Assembly (NCBI GenBank): GCA_017391545.1
Contig: JAFOYD010000164.1
Span: forward strand, 1 to 15,935
Source: Lachnospiraceae bacterium
GTDB lineage: Bacteria; Bacillota; Clostridia; Lachnospirales; Lachnospiraceae
DNA length: 15,935 nucleotides
Reading direction: 5' to 3'
Positions 1 through 8,007 of the stretch are shown piece after piece. Below the pieces are notes generated by a model. The model was not told the origin of the DNA. It saw only the letters and a list, made by a program, of their open reading frames with translations, and made no database searches. Position numbers and translations under genes: made by a program. Each line of letters begins with the position of its first letter. The stretch's first letter is position 1.

Positions 1-1
1 G

Positions 2-2101
2 AGGCAGGTCTGGAACGGAAATACGGAGCTTGATGGCAAAGCGTTTCTGCCATTTGGTGACACGCTTTCCCTCTTCTCAGAGTTGTATATTGGGCATGAA
101 TATTTCGCAAAGCCCGGTTCAAGGGTAAGCATTACCTTTGACCTTGATTTTGAGACGCACCTTGTGGAGATGCCAAGACAGTTGGAGAATATGCAGCTCA
201 AAATTATTGTCAAAAAGCCAAAAAAAGATTTCCAGGGCGCACCGGCAGAAATCTATGCGGATGAGATTTCAATCGAGTATTTTAATGGAACAGGATGGCG
301 CAAGCTTCCCGTCACGCAGCCTGTCGGACAGCTCTTTGGAATGGGGAAGACAGGGGCGTGTGAACTCAGTTTTATCTGCCCTGATGACTGGGCAGATTTA
401 GACATCGGGGGATTCACGAATAAGTGCATCCGGATACAGCTTTTGCGTGCCGACAACTGTTATTACCAGCCTGCACTCCATCACTATCCAATCATCAGGA
501 ATATGCAGGTGTCTTATACCTATGAGCAACATTTTGAAAGACCGCAGAAGATTGTCTGTGTCAGCGGCAGCAGGCGTCTTGACATGACAACTGCATTGGA
601 TGAAAATCCTGTTATTCCAGTGTTTGTGAGAAGCCCCTATAATGATACTGCATTGTATCTTGGGTTTGATCAGAAGCTTGAGGATGGACCGGTCAGCATG
701 ATGTTCCGAATCGGTGAGACGCAGAGCTATCAGGGTGGGAATCTCAGGTTTTCCTATTCTACAAGGGAAGGCTTCTCAAGACTGAAGCTGACGGATAACA
801 CGGATGGGCTGAGCCATACGGGAACACTCCTGTTCATGCCTCCGTCAGACATGACAAAAAAGACGATTGAGGGACAGGAGGCATACTGGATACGGATCAC
901 GGATGAAAAAAATGATCTGGAGCATCATCCTGAGAAAAGACCAGTGATCTGCGAAATCAAAATCAATGCGGTCGAGGCAGATAATATCGATTCCCTTGAG
1001 GAGAGTGAATACTATATCGATTCCTACGGACCTGATATGAGCTTTTCAATCAATGCACAGAATATCCTCAATGTTGATGTGTGGGTCAATGAGACCAGGA
1101 ATTTTTCGGAGAGCGAGATGCGGCGCATGCTCTATAGTGAGCCGGACAGGGCTAATGCGGAATATAATTTTATGGGCGAAATCGAAGCATTTTATGTGAA
1201 ATGGGAGGAGGTCCCCAACTTTGACAAGTCCGGTGCGGGCGACCGGCACTTTGTGGTCGACAGGATGAACAGCATGCTTTATTTCGGAGACGGTGTCCAT
1301 GTACAGATACCCAAAAATACAAGCGGGGTTGCTTTCAAGGTAAAAGTAAGCTGTTGCAGCGGAAGCAGTGCCAATGTGCCACAGGGCAGCATCAAAATGC
1401 CACTTGGCAATCTGATGTTTATGGAGGAGATGCATAATCCGATTCAGGCGTTTGGCGGTATGGATATGGAGACAATGGATGAGGCGCTTCGGAGGGGCAC
1501 GACACTGTTGAACAGCCGGAACCGTCTGGTATCGGCAATGGATTATGAGCGTGAGGTGCTTAATTTCTCAAACAGGATATCGCAGGTAAAGGCAGTGTCC
1601 GGTGTCAAAAAGGATGGCAGCTTTGATGCGGGTGCTATCACACTTGCAATTCTGATGGAGGACTATCAGGATGGAAGCCATTCGTTCATCAATATGAGAA
1701 AGCGTTTGCGGGAACATCTGCTGACCTGCTGTGAGCTGTCAGTGGACAGCACAAAGCTTGCGATTGTGGAGCCTGTCTTTGCCGAGATATCGGTGGAGGC
1801 ATGGGTCAAAGTGGTCAATACAGATGATACCTTTGAGGTACAGCAGTCCCTGATACACATTCTGGAGGAGTATCTGGATCCAATCAAAAATAACTGCTGG
1901 GAAATCGGCCGTTGTGTCAGTGAGAGCCAGATCGAGTTGAGACTGAATATGGAGAAGGGGAATACCCTGATCAGAAAGCTTCTGATCACTGCGGGTTACA
2001 AGGATGAAACGGGCAGACATGAGACAGATTTAAAGGCGATCAAAGACAATGCATTCATCGTTGTAACGAGTGGAAAGCATAAGATCCACTTCGAATCGTG
2101 A
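2..2101 (+). CDS. Baseplate J/gp6-like protein, first of two (5' partial)
   Basis: The frame is open to the left edge, so the true start lies outside the window; 699 residues are visible. Residues just after the edge (FLPFGDTLSLFSELYIG) already look like the conserved body of contractile-tail baseplate J proteins, so an internal TTG at 83 is not a credible start. The C-terminal third carries the typical baseplate-J region: LLNSRNRLVSAMDYE near residues 500-515, then a mixed alpha/beta tail ending in HFES. In T4-like tails and in eCIS (Afp11/Afp12 types), such proteins form the baseplate wedges that hold the sheath ready and trigger contraction. The stop is followed 14 bases later by the start of a second protein of the same class, which points to one operon. 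The family call rests on remembered family patterns, not a search; confidence in the class is high, in the exact Afp number low. Confidence 0.85.
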   Translation, partial: RQVWNGNTELDGKAFLPFGDTLSLFSELYIGHEYFAKPGSRVSITFDLDFETHLVEMPRQLENMQLKIIVKKPKKDFQGAPAEIYADEISIEYFNGTGWRKLPVTQPVGQLFGMGKTGACELSFICPDDWADLDIGGFTNKCIRIQLLRADNCYYQPALHHYPIIRNMQVSYTYEQHFERPQKIVCVSGSRRLDMTTALDENPVIPVFVRSPYNDTALYLGFDQKLEDGPVSMMFRIGETQSYQGGNLRFSYSTREGFSRLKLTDNTDGLSHTGTLLFMPPSDMTKKTIEGQEAYWIRITDEKNDLEHHPEKRPVICEIKINAVEADNIDSLEESEYYIDSYGPDMSFSINAQNILNVDVWVNETRNFSESEMRRMLYSEPDRANAEYNFMGEIEAFYVKWEEVPNFDKSGAGDRHFVVDRMNSMLYFGDGVHVQIPKNTSGVAFKVKVSCCSGSSANVPQGSIKMPLGNLMFMEEMHNPIQAFGGMDMETMDEALRRGTTLLNSRNRLVSAMDYEREVLNFSNRISQVKAVSGVKKDGSFDAGAITLAILMEDYQDGSHSFINMRKRLREHLLTCCELSVDSTKLAIVEPVFAEISVEAWVKVVNTDDTFEVQQSLIHILEEYLDPIKNNCWEIGRCVSESQIELRLNMEKGNTLIRKLLITAGYKDETGRHETDLKAIKDNAFIVVTSGKHKIHFES

Positions 2102-2106
2102 AAGGT

Positions 2107-2111
2107 AGGAG
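2107..2111 (+). promoter_or_regulatory. Ribosome binding site deciding the start at 2116
   Basis: AGGAG sits 4 bases before the ATG at 2116. The alternative GTG at 2098, which would overlap the previous stop, has no purine-rich site upstream. Confidence 0.65.
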
Positions 2112-2115
2112 TGAA

Positions 2116-4221
2116 ATGTTAAATCCGAAGAATATTCCAAGAAAAACATATGAAGAACTGATGGAGGAAAATTACGGAAAGATACCGATCTATTCAAGTG
2201 AGTGGACAAATTACAATCCCTCTGACCCGGGTATCACCATCATGGAAAATCTGTCAGCACTTCAGATTATCCAGCAGGATAAGATGTATGAAGTGACGGA
2301 CGGCGTGCGGGCAAGACTGCTTCAGCTTGCAGGATATAGTCCCAAAAGGGGAAGTGGGGCAAAGGTCTACCTGGAGCCGTCGGGACTAACGGAAAAACTG
2401 CTGATTCCGGCGGACAAACGGTATATGGTCGGCGATATCAGCTTTGAAAATACACTTGCCAGGGAGATGACTGCAAGTCACCTGACTGGCATTTATGGCA
2501 AGGTAAAAAACGAAATTACGAACTATAGTTATCTGCTGGAGAAAGATATGACGATCAGCGCTCCCGTTTTTGGCAAAGAGCCTGAAAAAGAAGCAATGCT
2601 GTATCTCGTACTGGATGCACCACTCGACGCTGGTGAGAAGGGAACGCTATACATAGAAGCTGATAACCGCTATGGCAGAAATGACTTTGCACCTGGTCAG
2701 GAGGAACTTTTTAACACTGTCTGCTGGGAGTGCTATACGGAAGAGGGATTTGTGCCGATGGAGGTCTGTGAGGAATCCTATGGGTTTCTCAAAAGTGCGT
2801 ATTTCACGTTCACGCAGCCAAGGCAGAAGGCAGCATATTATATGGAAGGTGAGATGGAAGGCTATGTATGGAGGGCGACACTGAAGGATGCCGCTTATGA
2901 TACGGCGCCCATCGTGAAAAAAGTATCTGGTTTTCTGTTTCCGGTCGTGCAGAAAGAAACACTTGTCATCACATATTCATTCCAGAAATCATCCGGTGTG
3001 GAACTGAACTGTAATCTTGTTGACAGCGCTTACGTGCGCGTATTTTGCAAGGAACAGAAGGGAACTTCCTACAAAATGTATACGGAATGTCTGTCGGATG
3101 GCGACTGCGGACGCTTTTACGATAGAATACGGCTCGACAATGGAAACTATGCGTTTCGGTTTGACAGGGAACGCTATGGCTATGCACCGGGGCATGTAAA
3201 AAACGCAGTCAAGATTGTTCTGTACAATGAAGAAATGATGCGCAAATACTTTCTGGGAGAAATTTACGGATATGACAATCAGGAGATCAAGCTCCCCAAA
3301 GAGCATGTGGTAATGGAGACTTTTTCTGTCATTGCAGAACGCATGACACCGGAGGGGGAGCTTGTTTATGATTTTCTGAAACCGGGACGTATGGGTGATA
3401 AAGAGCTGTCCTATCATTTGTATGAGAATGATGGAAAGATCGTGATTCTGGACGCGGGTGATTACGTGGGAGCAAAGCTTTATGTTGGCTCGATTGCAGT
3501 GACGCTTGGTGAGGATGGAAATGTTCGTGCCGGAAACACCTTCTTTCCATTAGAGCCACAGGAGGGAATCCGCTATACCAATCCGGCAGCAGGTGAGGGC
3601 GGCTGCTTTCAGGAAAATCTTGAATCGGTGAGAAAGCGGTTCATCGCTGATATGAATACGCCAATGACAGCCGTCATGGCATCAGATTATGAGGAGCTTG
3701 TGAGAAAAACGCCCGGACTTTGCATAGGGAAAGTCAATGCATGGATGGATTACGGAAAAAACGAAGTACAGGTAGCAGTTATGCCAGGATTTTCTGAAAG
3801 CTTTCCACAACTTTCCAAGTGCTACATTACTGAAATCGGAAAATGGCTGGACAAACATCGCCTGCTGTCAACGAGGGTACATGTGTGTCAACCGGTCTAC
3901 TCAGCAGTACTGGTGAAAGGAACAATCTATGTCAAACCGCACTTTGAGGGATGTCGGCAACAGATTGAGGCAGTGATCACAAGGGAGCTTGACTATATCA
4001 ATGGAGAACAGCACTTTGGTCAGGTACTTCGGTTTGACAGACTGTTTCATCAGATTGAGGCACTCGACGGTGTATCGTATATTTATGAGCTGAGTATGGC
4101 ACCGCAGAACAGTAATTATGCGGTGATGGATGGAGCAGACATCAGACCTGTGCCAAATTGCCTGCTTTATCCGGGAAATATGTGGCTGGAGGTTCTGCCT
4201 TCGCCGGAGGAAAGAGCCTGA
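2116..4221 (+). CDS. Baseplate J/gp6-like protein, second copy (eCIS/phage-tail baseplate)
   Basis: A 701-residue baseplate wedge protein. Near the N-terminus, residues 31-44 hold the hallmark NYNPSDPGITIME (the general pattern in putative baseplate assembly J proteins is D/N-x-x-P-S-D-P-G-I-T), followed by a helix and GYSPKRGSGAK. The C-terminal part from about residue 515 (MTAVMASDYEELVRKTPG, then VQVAVMPG and VLVKGTIYVKP) matches the conserved baseplate-J end, where the chain folds into small alpha/beta domains. The ATG at 2116 is chosen over GTG 2098 because AGGAG lies just upstream of it. Two baseplate J proteins in tandem are normal for eCIS (Afp11/Afp12, Pvc11/Pvc12). The middle ~350 residues are less recognisable and probably include beta-rich insertions. 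It lies in one operon with the genes on both sides. Product class is well supported; its exact place in the wedge is inferred. Confidence 0.85.
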   Translation: MLNPKNIPRKTYEELMEENYGKIPIYSSEWTNYNPSDPGITIMENLSALQIIQQDKMYEVTDGVRARLLQLAGYSPKRGSGAKVYLEPSGLTEKLLIPADKRYMVGDISFENTLAREMTASHLTGIYGKVKNEITNYSYLLEKDMTISAPVFGKEPEKEAMLYLVLDAPLDAGEKGTLYIEADNRYGRNDFAPGQEELFNTVCWECYTEEGFVPMEVCEESYGFLKSAYFTFTQPRQKAAYYMEGEMEGYVWRATLKDAAYDTAPIVKKVSGFLFPVVQKETLVITYSFQKSSGVELNCNLVDSAYVRVFCKEQKGTSYKMYTECLSDGDCGRFYDRIRLDNGNYAFRFDRERYGYAPGHVKNAVKIVLYNEEMMRKYFLGEIYGYDNQEIKLPKEHVVMETFSVIAERMTPEGELVYDFLKPGRMGDKELSYHLYENDGKIVILDAGDYVGAKLYVGSIAVTLGEDGNVRAGNTFFPLEPQEGIRYTNPAAGEGGCFQENLESVRKRFIADMNTPMTAVMASDYEELVRKTPGLCIGKVNAWMDYGKNEVQVAVMPGFSESFPQLSKCYITEIGKWLDKHRLLSTRVHVCQPVYSAVLVKGTIYVKPHFEGCRQQIEAVITRELDYINGEQHFGQVLRFDRLFHQIEALDGVSYIYELSMAPQNSNYAVMDGADIRPVPNCLLYPGNMWLEVLPSPEERA

Positions 4222-4228
4222 TACAGCA

Positions 4229-4234
4229 AGGGGG
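4229..4234 (+). promoter_or_regulatory. Ribosome binding site deciding the start at 4242
   Basis: AGGGGG is 7 bases from the ATG at 4242 and only 1 base from the in-frame ATG at 4236, so 4242 is the better start. The frame opens further upstream, at 4158, but that start would overlap the previous gene by 64 bases and has no comparable site. Confidence 0.6.
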
Positions 4235-4241
4235 AATGAAC

Positions 4242-5312
4242 ATGGCGGGAATACAGTATTCCATCAAAAAAAGCAGACTGGAAAAGGCACTGTATAAAGG
4301 AATTGAATATGACGCATCAGGTAACAGAATCTATACAAAGACCGAAGGAGAGCATTACATGATACTTCCCGTCCTCGACAGTGGTGTCGAGGACTGCCAA
4401 TGGGGCAGGATTCGCTTTTCCATGAATCTGCCTGAAAATTGCGTCTGCTATCTTTATGCAGCAGCGTCAAATGAAAGGACAGGCGAGGAACTGCTGATGA
4501 ACAGGGATACAGGACTGATGGACAAGAAGCGGTTGTTAAGCACCATGACCTGTCTGCGTTTTATCAATAAATCGGATGTCCTTTTATATGAAATTGAGGG
4601 ACGCTATCTGTGGATTGGAGTGGAAATCATTGGTGAGGGCGTCACGATTGAAGATATGGTGGTTCAGGCACCGGGGGATAATTTTATGCAACTCTTCCCG
4701 GAGGTATACAGACAGAAGAACAGCTTCTTTCACCGATATCTGTCGATTTTTTCAAGCATCTACAATGATTTTGATGACAGACTGACACATCAGGATGACC
4801 TGCTTGACATTGAGCAGGCGCCTCCAGAGCTTCTTGAACTGTATTTGAAATGGATCGGCATTGATGTGAGGGGAGGTTTTCTGGAGGAAAGCACACTGAG
4901 GAAACTCCTAAAGGAATCAAAGGAGTTGATTCAGTATAAAGGAACGAAGTGGAGCATTGAGCGTATCTGCGAGCTGATGATCGGCGAAAAGCCTGTGATC
5001 GTGGAGCGCGGACTGATGCAGAACTATGTAAAGAGCTCAGAGCAGGAAACCTATGATGCGCTCTATGGCAGTACAGCCTACGATGTGACACTGCTGGTCG
5101 GCAGGATTGTGGACAAGAAGAAAGAGGAACAGCTTCTTCATTTGCTGCGGCAGTTCAAGCCTGTCAGGAGCAGACTGCATATTGTATTTCTCAAGAACAA
5201 CGGTATTCTTGATGAATACAGCTATCTCGACAAAAATGCAATGATGTTCGAGCAGGGAGATGGAGTCCTTGACCTTGCACAAATGATGGATGGGACTGTG
5301 ATATTGCAATAA
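4242..5312 (+). CDS. Phage tail protein I-like baseplate protein (TIGR02242-type domain)
   Basis: A 356-residue protein. Residues ~1-145 are beta-rich and unassigned. Residues ~148-256 carry a clear tail-protein-I/TIGR02242 pattern: NFMQLFPEVYRQ, a helix (FFHRYLSIFSSIYNDFDDRL), DLLDIEQAPPELLELYLKWIG, a basic helix, then YKGTKWSIERICELMIG and PVIVE. Residues ~280-318 match the usual C-terminal strand-helix-strand (DVTLLVGRI, then FKPVRSRLHIVFL). The family belongs to the baseplate of contractile tails and of CIS in Firmicutes and Actinobacteria. It follows the second baseplate J gene by 20 bases, so the baseplate group reads J-J-I. The last ~35 residues (after LKNNG) extend beyond the usual domain and I do not recognise them. 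Domain call is confident from pattern; partner contacts are inferred. Confidence 0.82.
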   Translation: MAGIQYSIKKSRLEKALYKGIEYDASGNRIYTKTEGEHYMILPVLDSGVEDCQWGRIRFSMNLPENCVCYLYAAASNERTGEELLMNRDTGLMDKKRLLSTMTCLRFINKSDVLLYEIEGRYLWIGVEIIGEGVTIEDMVVQAPGDNFMQLFPEVYRQKNSFFHRYLSIFSSIYNDFDDRLTHQDDLLDIEQAPPELLELYLKWIGIDVRGGFLEESTLRKLLKESKELIQYKGTKWSIERICELMIGEKPVIVERGLMQNYVKSSEQETYDALYGSTAYDVTLLVGRIVDKKKEEQLLHLLRQFKPVRSRLHIVFLKNNGILDEYSYLDKNAMMFEQGDGVLDLAQMMDGTVILQ

Positions 5313-5355
5313 TAAACTGACAACTGTGTCAGAAAAAAGGAAGGTAAGATAGATT

Positions 5356-5655
5356 ATGAACATTATAGTGACAGATTGTGATTCCTATATCCGACTGCTT
5401 GTTGATGGCAGAGTTGACACCAATACGAGCCCACAGCTTCAGCAGGCAATCCTGAATGCATTTCAGAAAAATAAGAACGTTGTGGTGGATTTCCTGAATG
5501 TATCAGTGATATCCAGCGCAGGCTTAAGAGCATTACTGATCGGTCAGAAGACTGCCACATCAAAAGGTGGGAGCATGAAACTTACCAATGTATCGACAAC
5601 GGTCAAAAAAGTGCTGGATATGTCAGGCTTTAGTTCGATCCTGGTGATCGAGTAA
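5356..5655 (+). CDS. STAS-domain anti-sigma factor antagonist-like protein (RsbV/SpoIIAA type)
   Basis: A 99-residue single STAS domain, the usual length for RsbV/SpoIIAA. Visible features are the N-terminal strand pair (IRLLVDGRVD), the central strand VVVDFLNVSVI, and the phosphorylation loop SSAGLRALL at residues 53-61. Ser54 aligns with the serine phosphorylated in SpoIIAA/RsbV. In the known scheme the unphosphorylated form binds an RsbW-type kinase and frees its target; a PP2C phosphatase reactivates the phosphorylated form. Both partner types occur in this window (PP2C at 6335, HATPase at 14667). The ATG at 5356 has AGGAAGG 11 bases upstream. The gene sits 43 bases after a baseplate gene and 4 bases before the ABC ATPase, so it is probably co-transcribed with CIS structural genes. 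STAS identity is secure; the partner and output are inferred. Confidence 0.88.
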   Translation: MNIIVTDCDSYIRLLVDGRVDTNTSPQLQQAILNAFQKNKNVVVDFLNVSVISSAGLRALLIGQKTATSKGGSMKLTNVSTTVKKVLDMSGFSSILVIE

Positions 5656-5659
5656 GCGT

Positions 5660-6325
5660 ATGATACGATTTGAACATGTGACAAAGGTCTTTCATGATAC
5701 GCAGACACTGGCATTGGAACAGGTGAGCTTTCACATCAGACCGGGGCAGCTTTGCATCCTGACTGGGGAAAGTGGCGCCGGCAAGACGACGCTGATGCGT
5801 CTGCTGCTTCGTGAGATTGCACCGGATGAAGGAAAAATATGGGTAAATGGTCGGGAGCTTGGCGAAATCAGGCACAGGGATACACCGCTGTACCGGAGAA
5901 CGCTTGGTATGGTCTTTCAGGATTACCGGCTGATACGGGATAAGAGCATCTATCAGAATGTGGCGATGCCAAAGCTGGTGGCCGGCGCAAAGGAGAAGGA
6001 TGTTCAAAACTTCGTGCGGATGGCACTTAGGACAGTTGGACTTGAGGATAAGTTCGACCGTTTTCCACAGGAACTGTCGGGTGGAGAACAGCAGCGCGCA
6101 GGGATTGCCAGAGCCATTGTGGGAAATCCGCACTTTCTGATGGCTGACGAGCCAACGGGAAATCTTGATCCGAAAAGTGCGGTAGAAATCATGCAGCTAT
6201 TGGGAACCATTAACCAGATGCTGGGAACGACAATGCTGATTGCGACACACGATATGGATGCAACAGGCAGGTTATCTTGTCGGAGACTACATCTGGAGAA
6301 TGGAAGAATTTGGGACCAGGAGTAG
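5660..6325 (+). CDS. FtsE-like ABC transporter ATP-binding protein without adjacent FtsX
   Basis: A 221-residue ABC ATPase. All motifs are intact: Walker A GESGAGKTT (36-44), Q-loop FQDYRL with Gln87, signature LSGGEQQR (139-146), Walker B FLMADEPTGNLD (159-170) and the switch histidine in ATHD (His197). The Q-loop region (GMVFQDYRLIRDKSIYQNVAMP) and ADEPTGNLDP are strongly FtsE/LolD/MacB-like, with FtsE the closest by eye. FtsE normally pairs with the membrane protein FtsX to control cell-wall hydrolases. No FtsX-like four-TM permease gene is in the window. It is packed between the STAS gene (4-base gap) and the membrane PP2C sensor (9-base gap). It may act with a chromosomal FtsX, with an unseen partner, or with the membrane sensor itself; all three are inference. 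ATPase competence is well supported, the transported or gated substrate unknown. Confidence 0.88.
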   Translation: MIRFEHVTKVFHDTQTLALEQVSFHIRPGQLCILTGESGAGKTTLMRLLLREIAPDEGKIWVNGRELGEIRHRDTPLYRRTLGMVFQDYRLIRDKSIYQNVAMPKLVAGAKEKDVQNFVRMALRTVGLEDKFDRFPQELSGGEQQRAGIARAIVGNPHFLMADEPTGNLDPKSAVEIMQLLGTINQMLGTTMLIATHDMDATGRLSCRRLHLENGRIWDQE

Positions 6326-6334
6326 GGGAATTAC

Positions 6335-7993
6335 ATGAGCAGGAAAGAGAAAAAAAGTGGAAAAAGAAGATTCAGGATAAAACTTCGACTTGGCAGGAAA
6401 ATTATGCTTGTCATACTGTTGGGACTGCTGTTATATACGTACTGTATGATCAGGTATACGGGTTTTGTATCAGAGCTTATCGCTGAGAAAAAATGCACGA
6501 CGACAGCGCAGGCTACAGTCAGGACGATTGCCGAATTTGTAGATGGCGATCAATTACGGGAATGCTGCGAGACAGGGAAAACGGATGCTTATTATGATAA
6601 CCTGGCACAGATTCTGAAACGGGCGAAATACAACAGTGGTGTCACTTATCTGTATCTTATTTATCCGTATGATGGCGGGTTTGTGTACCTGATGGAAGCA
6701 GAAGATATGGAAGAACAGAGGAACCCGAATTTTACGAAAACAGATCAAAGATGTACGGCAAAGTTTGGGGATGTGTACGAATATGAAGCTTTATCGGAGG
6801 ATGACGATTTAATGCAGGATGTCCGAAATAAGACGTATTCTGATAAGATCATCTGCCCGGGGCATGCTGAGGGCGATCACTCGCTTTCAGCATGGGCGCC
6901 TGTGATTGACAGTAAGGGTGATCTGGTAGTCATGGTAAAGGCAGACTATGAATCACTGCGCATTGAGGAGGAGGAATTTGTATATACGTTTCTCTTTCTG
7001 TTCATAGTACTGTTTGGTATCGTGGTATTCATGATTGTCATCTTTCTGTTTACCAGAGGCGTGGTATCCAAACCTATGAAACGGCTGACACAGGAAATTG
7101 CCGCCTACCAGGGCGAAGCAATCAGGGAGAAGAATGTCAGACTCGAAACGGGTGATGAGATTGAGGTGGTGTATGATAACTTTTATGAGCTGACGTATAA
7201 GCTGCAGAAGTATATCGAAGATATTGCCCGGATGACCTCTGAGAACGAGCGTATCAGTGCCGAACTGAACATTGCTGCACAGATTCAGGAGAGTGTGCTA
7301 CCGGCGGTGTTTCCGGCATTTCCGGACAAGGAGGAAATTGATATCTATGCGCTTATGCATCCTGCAAAGGAGGTGGGCGGTGACTTCTATGATTTCTTTC
7401 TGGTCGATGAAGACCATCTCGCTGTCGTGGTGGCAGATGTCTCCGGGAAGGGAATCCCTGCGGCACTGTTCATGATGATATCCAAGAGCTTCATCAAGAA
7501 TCAGGTGTTGGAAGGAAAGCATGTGGATGAGGTGTTCTGTGAAGTCAATAACCAGCTCTGTGAGAATAATAATGAGAATTTCTTCGTGACAGCATGGCTT
7601 GGAATCCTTGACCTCAAAAGTGGCACACTGGAATACGTCAATGCAGGGCACAATCCGCCTGCCATCTTACGTAAGAATGGCAGCGTGGAATGGATTCGGA
7701 TGCAGCCGGGACTTGTGCTTGCTGCGATGGAGGATGTTCCCTATTTTGCCAACGAGATTCAGCTGGAACGAGGCGACAGGCTCTTGCTCTACACAGACGG
7801 TGTGACAGAGGCGACGAACGAACAGGAGGAGATGTATGGCGAGGAGCGCATGGAGCGGCTGCTTGCAGATTCGTCAGGCAGGACGGTAACGGAAACTGTC
7901 ATGCAGTTGCGGGAGGATATCAGAGAGTTTGTGGGAGAAGCGCAGCAGTATGACGATATAACGATTCTGGAGATGGCGTACAGAGAGAGATAA
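6335..7993 (+). CDS. Membrane sensor phosphatase: Cache-like sensor, HAMP, SpoIIE/PP2C domain (RsbU type)
   Basis: A 552-residue protein with a basic N-terminus, then TM1 at about 22-39 and a ~175-residue extracytoplasmic region (41-215). The end of that region (LSAWAPVIDSKGDLVVMVKAD) resembles a Cache/PDC-type sensor. TM2 spans 216-240, followed by HAMP (~241-293), a short helical linker, LNIAAQIQESVLP (311-323) and a PP2C/SpoIIE phosphatase domain (~335-550). Probable metal-binding acidic residues are present: D350 in VGGDFYD, D368 in VADVSGKG, D488 in YTDGVTEA and D540 in YDDIT. GHNPP at 438-442 is also typical. Such phosphatases dephosphorylate STAS proteins; the likely substrate is the STAS protein two genes upstream. 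A ribosome binding site (AGGGGAA) precedes the ATG. The catalytic set looks complete, so it should be active; the signal sensed outside the membrane is unknown. Confidence 0.9.
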   Translation: MSRKEKKSGKRRFRIKLRLGRKIMLVILLGLLLYTYCMIRYTGFVSELIAEKKCTTTAQATVRTIAEFVDGDQLRECCETGKTDAYYDNLAQILKRAKYNSGVTYLYLIYPYDGGFVYLMEAEDMEEQRNPNFTKTDQRCTAKFGDVYEYEALSEDDDLMQDVRNKTYSDKIICPGHAEGDHSLSAWAPVIDSKGDLVVMVKADYESLRIEEEEFVYTFLFLFIVLFGIVVFMIVIFLFTRGVVSKPMKRLTQEIAAYQGEAIREKNVRLETGDEIEVVYDNFYELTYKLQKYIEDIARMTSENERISAELNIAAQIQESVLPAVFPAFPDKEEIDIYALMHPAKEVGGDFYDFFLVDEDHLAVVVADVSGKGIPAALFMMISKSFIKNQVLEGKHVDEVFCEVNNQLCENNNENFFVTAWLGILDLKSGTLEYVNAGHNPPAILRKNGSVEWIRMQPGLVLAAMEDVPYFANEIQLERGDRLLLYTDGVTEATNEQEEMYGEERMERLLADSSGRTVTETVMQLREDIREFVGEAQQYDDITILEMAYRER

Positions 7994-8007
7994 GGAGGCA
8001 GTGTGAC

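Noticed and set aside
83..85. TTG as start of the first baseplate gene
   Set aside because: The frame is open to the left edge and the residues before it already look like conserved baseplate J sequence, so the gene begins outside the window.
2098..2100. GTG start overlapping the previous stop for the second baseplate gene
   Set aside because: No ribosome binding site upstream; ATG 2116 has AGGAG just before it.
4158..4241. Upstream in-frame start for the tail-I-like gene
   Set aside because: It would overlap the previous gene by 64 bases and lacks a ribosome binding site; ATG 4242 is well spaced from AGGGGG.
5317..5332. Small hairpin CTGACA-ACTG-TGTCAG before the STAS gene as a terminator
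   Set aside because: Only 6 bp, modest GC, and followed by an A run on the + strand, so not an intrinsic terminator; no minus-strand gene needs one. It could affect mRNA processing, but nothing supports that.
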